Source of the DNA: Alphaproteobacteria bacterium
GTDB lineage: Bacteria; Pseudomonadota; Alphaproteobacteria; Rhizobiales; JAKIUO01
Assembly: GCA_024280475.1 (NCBI GenBank)
Contig: JAJRQA010000129.1
Location: 1 to 35,596 of the forward strand
DNA length: 35,596 nt
Direction of reading: 5' to 3'
Shown here: in pieces, positions 31,501-35,596 of the stretch
Layout of the letters: every line of letters starts with the position of its first letter
Position numbering within the stretch: position 1 is the first letter of the stretch
Made by a program: the position numbers and the translations under genes
Notes under the pieces: generated by a model
The model's database searches: none
What the model was told of the DNA's origin: nothing
The model's input: the letters and a program-made list of their open reading frames with translations, nothing else

Positions 31501-32808
31501 TTAAGACTGGCCGGTTCCGAAATCCTTCAATATCACCGGCATAGGGCCACCAGTTGCCCAGTCGAGTAATTCGACTGAGTGAACAACGGGGATATCTGTA
31601 CCGCTGGCGATCTGGATCATGCAGCCAATATTACCTGCAGCAATCACTTGCGGCGAGACCAAATGAATATTATCAACTTTGCGGTCCCGTAGTTTTTCGG
31701 CCAATTCAGGTTGCAACAGATTATAGGTTCCAGCCGATCCACAACAAAGATGGCCTTCTGGAACAGGAACAGTTTCAAAGCCGGCAACTCGTAGCAAATC
31801 AAGGGGAACAGTAGTGATTTTTTGACCATGTTGCATGGAGCAGGCCGAATGATAGGCGACCTTGATCCCTGGCACTTTGCCTTTGGGCTGCCATTCAATT
31901 TTTGACATCAGCTCCGATATATCAAGAGACATCGCTGAAATTAATTCTGCATCCTTTGCAAGCACCTGGTTATCGCGGAACATATGCCCATAGTCCTTGA
32001 CCATTGTGCCACATCCAGACGTATTGATGACGATGTAATCAAGACCTTCTCCCCGCATCAAATCTCGCCACGCGCGGATATTGGCTGCTGCAGAGCCGTG
32101 CGCCTTTTCTTCCATCCCCATGTGATGAGTGAGCGCCCCACAGCAGCCGCCACCTTTTGCAACGACCACTTCAACGCCGTGACGGGTCAAAAGCCGTATG
32201 GTTGCTTCATTGATTTTGGGATCCAAAACTTTCTGGGCACAGCCAGTCATAAGTGCCACACGCAAGCGGCGTGGTCCTTGTGCTGGAAATACCTGCGGCT
32301 GGTCGGTATGTGATTTTCGTGGCAGGGCCTTTGGAGCCATGCCCAAAAGACCTTTAAGCCTTCCTGGCATGAAGTTTTTGAGTGGACGAGCCAGCATGGC
32401 ACCATAAAGCGCAAAACGAAACACCTTTGGGCGTGGCAACACAAAAGCCAGCAAATAGCGCAAAAGACGATCTGGTAACGAGCGCGTATAGGTTTTTTCG
32501 ATATAGGTGCGGGCGTGATCGACCAGATGCATATAGTGTACGGACGAAGGGCAAGTTGTCATGCAAGATAGACATGACAGGCAGCGATCAATATGCTGGA
32601 CGGTTTTTTTATTTGGCACCAACTCATTTTCCAGCATATCCTTGATCAGATATATTCTGCCGCGCGGACTATCTAGCTCGTCGCCAAGCAATTGATAGGT
32701 GGGACAAGTAGCAAGACAGAAACCGCAATGTACGCATTTGCGCAAAATAGCCTCGGCCCTTGCATTACCACTGTCAGCAAGTTGCGTGATGGAAAAATCT
32801 GTTTGCAT
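31501..32808 (-). CDS. glcF: Glycolate oxidase iron-sulfur subunit GlcF
   Basis: 435 aa. Two 4Fe-4S sets, CVHCGFCLATC (C25, C28, C31, C35) and CLSCLSCMTTC (C76, C79, C82, C86), begin the protein. Two CCG domains follow, with GGGCCGAL and LCCGSAGTYN. GlcF carries electrons from the GlcDE flavoproteins to the respiratory chain at the membrane during oxidation of glycolate to glyoxylate. Its start overlaps the glcE stop by one base (TAATG), so translation is coupled. It is the last gene of the glcDEF operon. Confidence 0.95.
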   Translation of the reverse strand: MQTDFSITQLADSGNARAEAILRKCVHCGFCLATCPTYQLLGDELDSPRGRIYLIKDMLENELVPNKKTVQHIDRCLSCLSCMTTCPSSVHYMHLVDHARTYIEKTYTRSLPDRLLRYLLAFVLPRPKVFRFALYGAMLARPLKNFMPGRLKGLLGMAPKALPRKSHTDQPQVFPAQGPRRLRVALMTGCAQKVLDPKINEATIRLLTRHGVEVVVAKGGGCCGALTHHMGMEEKAHGSAAANIRAWRDLMRGEGLDYIVINTSGCGTMVKDYGHMFRDNQVLAKDAELISAMSLDISELMSKIEWQPKGKVPGIKVAYHSACSMQHGQKITTVPLDLLRVAGFETVPVPEGHLCCGSAGTYNLLQPELAEKLRDRKVDNIHLVSPQVIAAGNIGCMIQIASGTDIPVVHSVELLDWATGGPMPVILKDFGTGQS

Positions 32809-34046
32809 TATAAATCTTCCCGCACACGGCCGCGGTTTAAAATAAATTGCGGATCAAAACTGGTACGAAGGCGTTTCGTCAAGGCGGCAAGCGCGGGCGC
32901 TTGCGGATGAAAAACCGGCACACTGGCGCGGACCTCGTCGCTGGCGCGTATGAGCGTTGCGTGGCCGCAATACCTGTCGACCACTTCGCGAATGACAGAC
33001 GCGTGGGCATCATCAGCCGCCCTAACCGCCAGCCAGATCAGGCCGCCCGCCCAGTCATAAAAATGACTCGCAATCGGCACATCCATCGCGAACAGATCCG
33101 CAACCAACTGCGCCCCTCTAGTGGGAACGGTTGAAATGCGCCAGATCTGATCGCCCTCTTTGCTACCCCCTTTAGTGAGCGGGGCGACATCGCGCAAATC
33201 AGCCCAGAAAGGTCGTGATGTGTGGACGTCGAGTATTTCGATTTGTTGGCCTGGCTTTAACAGAAAATCTATGAGCATATTTTTGCGGGCCTTGACGGAA
33301 CTCTCTGGACCTTCAAGTCGCAGGGCGGTCACAGATTTTTCGTCCAAGCCTGCTAGTGCGCGAGATGAAAAGCCAACGCGCGTTTGGGGCAAATGTGCAA
33401 AACCAGACACTTCGTGAGAAAGTCCCGAGACCGTCGTCATCACCTCTATCGCAAGCTCCTCGGCAAGGCCGACAATGAGTAGCGTCAATTCTGTTTCAGC
33501 CTTTGGCAAAACCTTCAAAGTGATTTCACTGAGAATGCCAAAGGTGCCATATGACCCGGCCATCAGCTTGCACATGTCATAACCGGTGACGTTTTTCATC
33601 ACCCGGCCACCGGATTGGAAAATTTCTCCGCGGCCATTTATGGCACGAAATCCCAATAGGTGATCGCGCGCTGCGCCTGCTTTGATGCGCCGGGGACCAG
33701 ATGCATTGGCGGCTATCAGCCCGCCGATTGTACCTGTACCAGGATTGCCGCCAAACAAAGCGCCGTGATCAATGGGTTCAAAGGCCAGTTCCTGATCCTG
33801 TTCGTCCAGCAGCGCATTGATTGTTGAAAGCGGCGTGCCTGCTCCCATTGTGAGTACAAGTTCAGAGGGCTCATAAAGAGTGACGCCATTCAAGCTGCGC
33901 GTACTAAGAGATGTATCGGCGCAAGATGGTCCGCCAAGTCCGGCCCGGCTCTCGCCCCCGATGATGTCAAGCGGCGTTTCTTGAGAAAGAGCGGCGCTTA
34001 CAATTTCGGCAACTTCTTTTTCGTTTTGGGGGGCAAGAATTTTCAT
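32808..34046 (-). CDS. glcE: Glycolate oxidase FAD-binding subunit GlcE
   Basis: 412 aa. The PCMH-type FAD domain opens with IIGGESRAGLGG (28-39), a shortened form typical of GlcE, and continues through NPGTGTIGGLIAANASGPRR and MKNVTGYDMCKLMAGSYGTFGILSEITLK. The C-terminal half is short and diverged compared with GlcD. It forms the complex with GlcD and GlcF. I chose ATG 34046 (MKILAPQNEKEVAEIV), 4 bp after the glcD stop; the longer frame from 34097 lies inside glcD. The stop overlaps the glcF start by one base. Confidence 0.93.
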   Translation of the reverse strand: MKILAPQNEKEVAEIVSAALSQETPLDIIGGESRAGLGGPSCADTSLSTRSLNGVTLYEPSELVLTMGAGTPLSTINALLDEQDQELAFEPIDHGALFGGNPGTGTIGGLIAANASGPRRIKAGAARDHLLGFRAINGRGEIFQSGGRVMKNVTGYDMCKLMAGSYGTFGILSEITLKVLPKAETELTLLIVGLAEELAIEVMTTVSGLSHEVSGFAHLPQTRVGFSSRALAGLDEKSVTALRLEGPESSVKARKNMLIDFLLKPGQQIEILDVHTSRPFWADLRDVAPLTKGGSKEGDQIWRISTVPTRGAQLVADLFAMDVPIASHFYDWAGGLIWLAVRAADDAHASVIREVVDRYCGHATLIRASDEVRASVPVFHPQAPALAALTKRLRTSFDPQFILNRGRVREDL

Positions 34047-34050
34047 TAAA

Positions 34051-35544
34051 TCAAAATCTCGGAATATCAGGAAACGGCAACTTGCCTTTGTGAACATGCA
34101 TCTTGCCTAGTTCCGCGCAGCGATGGAGTGTTGGAAAAACCTTTCCAGGGTTCAATCGGTGCTTGGGATCAAAGGCACATTTGACGCGCTGTTGCTGTTT
34201 GAGATCGGTCTCGCTAAACATGGTGTGCATCAGATCGCGCTTTTCGACGCCCACTCCATGCTCGCCGGTCAACACGCCGCCAACAGCCACACTGAGTTTC
34301 AGGATTTCCGCGCCAAAGGCTTCTGCCTTTTCAATGTCACCCTCTTTGTTGGCATCATACAGAATGAGCGGGTGCATATTGCCATCGCCAGCATGAAACA
34401 CATTGGCGCAGCGCAGCCCATATTTTTTTGTGAGCTTCTTGATAGCCCCCAGAACAAAACCAAGCTGGTTGCGCGGTATGGTCCCATCCATGCACATATA
34501 GTCGGGGCCAATTGCACCAACCGCCGGAAATGCATTTTTTCGGCCTGCCCAGAACTGCTGCCGCTCCTCTTCACTTTGCGAGGTGCTGATCGAACTGGCT
34601 CCCATGTCCTTGGCAATCTGCGAGACGACGGACATCAAATGGTCGACCTCCGATCCGGTGCCGTCGAGTTCACAGACAATCAGGGCCTCAGCATCTCGTG
34701 GATATCCGCAGGCTTGAAAATCATCCGCTGCAACAAGCGCCAGATTGTCCATCATTTCCAAACCACCAGGGATGATACCGGCCGCAATAATGGCGGCGAC
34801 ACAATCGGCCCCCTCCTCAACCGATGGAAAGCCCAGCAAGAGCGCGCGAGCCGTTTCGGGTTTTTGTAAAATACGCACCGTGACCTCGGTAATAACGCCA
34901 AGCAAACCTTCAGATCCGGTCATCACCCCGATCACATCATAAAGATCCGAATCCAGATATTTGCCGCCCAGCCGCAATATGGAGCCATCCATCAACACGA
35001 TTTCAAGACCAAGCAGATTATTGGTCGTCAGCCCGTATTTGAGGCAATGCACGCCGCCGGAATTTTCCCCGACATTGCCGCCAATAGTGCAGGCAATTTG
35101 CGATGAGGGATCGGGTGCATAATAAAACCCTTCATGCTCCACCGCTTTGGTGATGGCGAGATTGGTAACTCCAGGCTGCACCTGCACGCAGCGATTGGCC
35201 GTATCAATTTCCAATATGCGATTGAACTTGCTCATGCCCAGCAAGATGCCATCGCCTAGCGGCAGGGATCCACCAGAAAGCGATGTCCCCGCTCCGCGTG
35301 GCACAATCTTGACGTTCATCTCATTGGCAAGAGCCATGATCCTGGAAACCTGCTCGACATTTTCTGGCAGCACAACAACCAGCGGCAATTGGCGATACAT
35401 GGTCAGCCCATCGCATTCATAGGCCCGCAATTGGGTCTCTTCATCAATGACATTGTCAACAGGAACGATCTCGCGCAAACGTTCAATCAGGCGAGATCGA
35501 TTGCGCAGGATTTCCTGTTCAGGTTTTGGCATGGATAGATGCAT
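34051..35544 (-). CDS. glcD: Glycolate oxidase FAD-linked subunit GlcD
   Basis: 497 aa. The FAD-binding PCMH domain has VPRGAGTSLSGGSLP (81-95), PDPSSQIACTIGGNVGENSGG and GSEGLLGVITEVTV. The C-terminal domain has NVFHAGDGNMHPLILYD and LTGEHGVGVEKRD and ends in RLNPGKVFPT plus a short tail. It is the catalytic flavoprotein that oxidises glycolate (and often D-lactate) to glyoxylate. AGGAG lies 6 nt before ATG 35544. It is the first gene of a leftward glcD-glcE-glcF operon with 4-bp and overlapping junctions. Glyoxylate use would link to central metabolism; no malate synthase gene is in the window. Confidence 0.95.
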   Translation of the reverse strand: MHLSMPKPEQEILRNRSRLIERLREIVPVDNVIDEETQLRAYECDGLTMYRQLPLVVVLPENVEQVSRIMALANEMNVKIVPRGAGTSLSGGSLPLGDGILLGMSKFNRILEIDTANRCVQVQPGVTNLAITKAVEHEGFYYAPDPSSQIACTIGGNVGENSGGVHCLKYGLTTNNLLGLEIVLMDGSILRLGGKYLDSDLYDVIGVMTGSEGLLGVITEVTVRILQKPETARALLLGFPSVEEGADCVAAIIAAGIIPGGLEMMDNLALVAADDFQACGYPRDAEALIVCELDGTGSEVDHLMSVVSQIAKDMGASSISTSQSEEERQQFWAGRKNAFPAVGAIGPDYMCMDGTIPRNQLGFVLGAIKKLTKKYGLRCANVFHAGDGNMHPLILYDANKEGDIEKAEAFGAEILKLSVAVGGVLTGEHGVGVEKRDLMHTMFSETDLKQQQRVKCAFDPKHRLNPGKVFPTLHRCAELGKMHVHKGKLPFPDIPRF

Positions 35545-35596
35545 ATATTCGCTCCTGAGCCATCCATTATTTTCACTAAAGATCTATCACTTGCGC

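Overview
The window reads as chromosomal DNA of an alphaproteobacterium. The evidence is the gene set and its pairings: BolA next to a CGFS glutaredoxin, fabI next to a histidine phosphatase, a histone-deacetylase-like gene next to xseB, glcDEF, a TIGR02281-type membrane aspartic protease, and interspersed palindromic repeats of a kind common in that class. Hyphomicrobiales is the likeliest order, but that is inference and I cannot name a genus. No phage, insertion sequence, CRISPR array, tRNA or rRNA was recognised.

Layout. 1-860: tail of an unrecognised gene, a secreted SNase-like nuclease and two repeat elements. 860-4.8 kb: a membrane aspartic protease, divergent from a PcfJ-domain protein whose stop overlaps the start of ttcA; then bolA, grxD and a clear terminator. 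5.1-6.4 kb: a one-domain PqiA protein and an unknown secreted protein. 6.4-8.8 kb (minus): a threonine-dehydratase-like enzyme and rimO. 9.0-10.4 kb (plus): fabI and a histidine phosphatase. 10.5-14.0 kb (minus): a D-2-hydroxyglutarate/D-lactate dehydrogenase-type flavoprotein, a Sua5-type enzyme and a short-chain dehydrogenase. 14.5-16.2 kb (plus): a histone-deacetylase-family gene interrupted by an in-frame stop, xseB and an unknown protein. 16.3-19.7 kb (minus): acetoacetyl-CoA synthetase and a thiolase, which together would turn acetoacetate into acetyl-CoA. 19.8-21.1 kb: an aminotransferase.

21.1-29.9 kb is the most unusual part. A secreted WD40-like/caspase-fold protein (1144 aa) lies 5 bp after an unrecognised secreted 543-aa protein. 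Beyond a small cupin gene follow an anti-sigma factor, its ECF sigma factor (with tandem repeats in the junction) and a protein that looks like the winged-helix and TPR end of a STAND ATPase fused to a GYF_2 domain, with no NTPase. This could be a stress- or signal-responsive module ending in a caspase-like protease.

30-31.3 kb: a small membrane protein and a universal stress protein preceded by a convincing FNR/FixK-type box. 31.5-35.5 kb: glcF, glcE and glcD (glycolate oxidase), transcribed leftwards as glcD-glcE-glcF.

Two kinds of dispersed repeat occur: a multi-hairpin element (three copies) and a REP-like inverted pair (two copies). A TTGCAT/ATGCAA hexamer also recurs in several intergenic regions.
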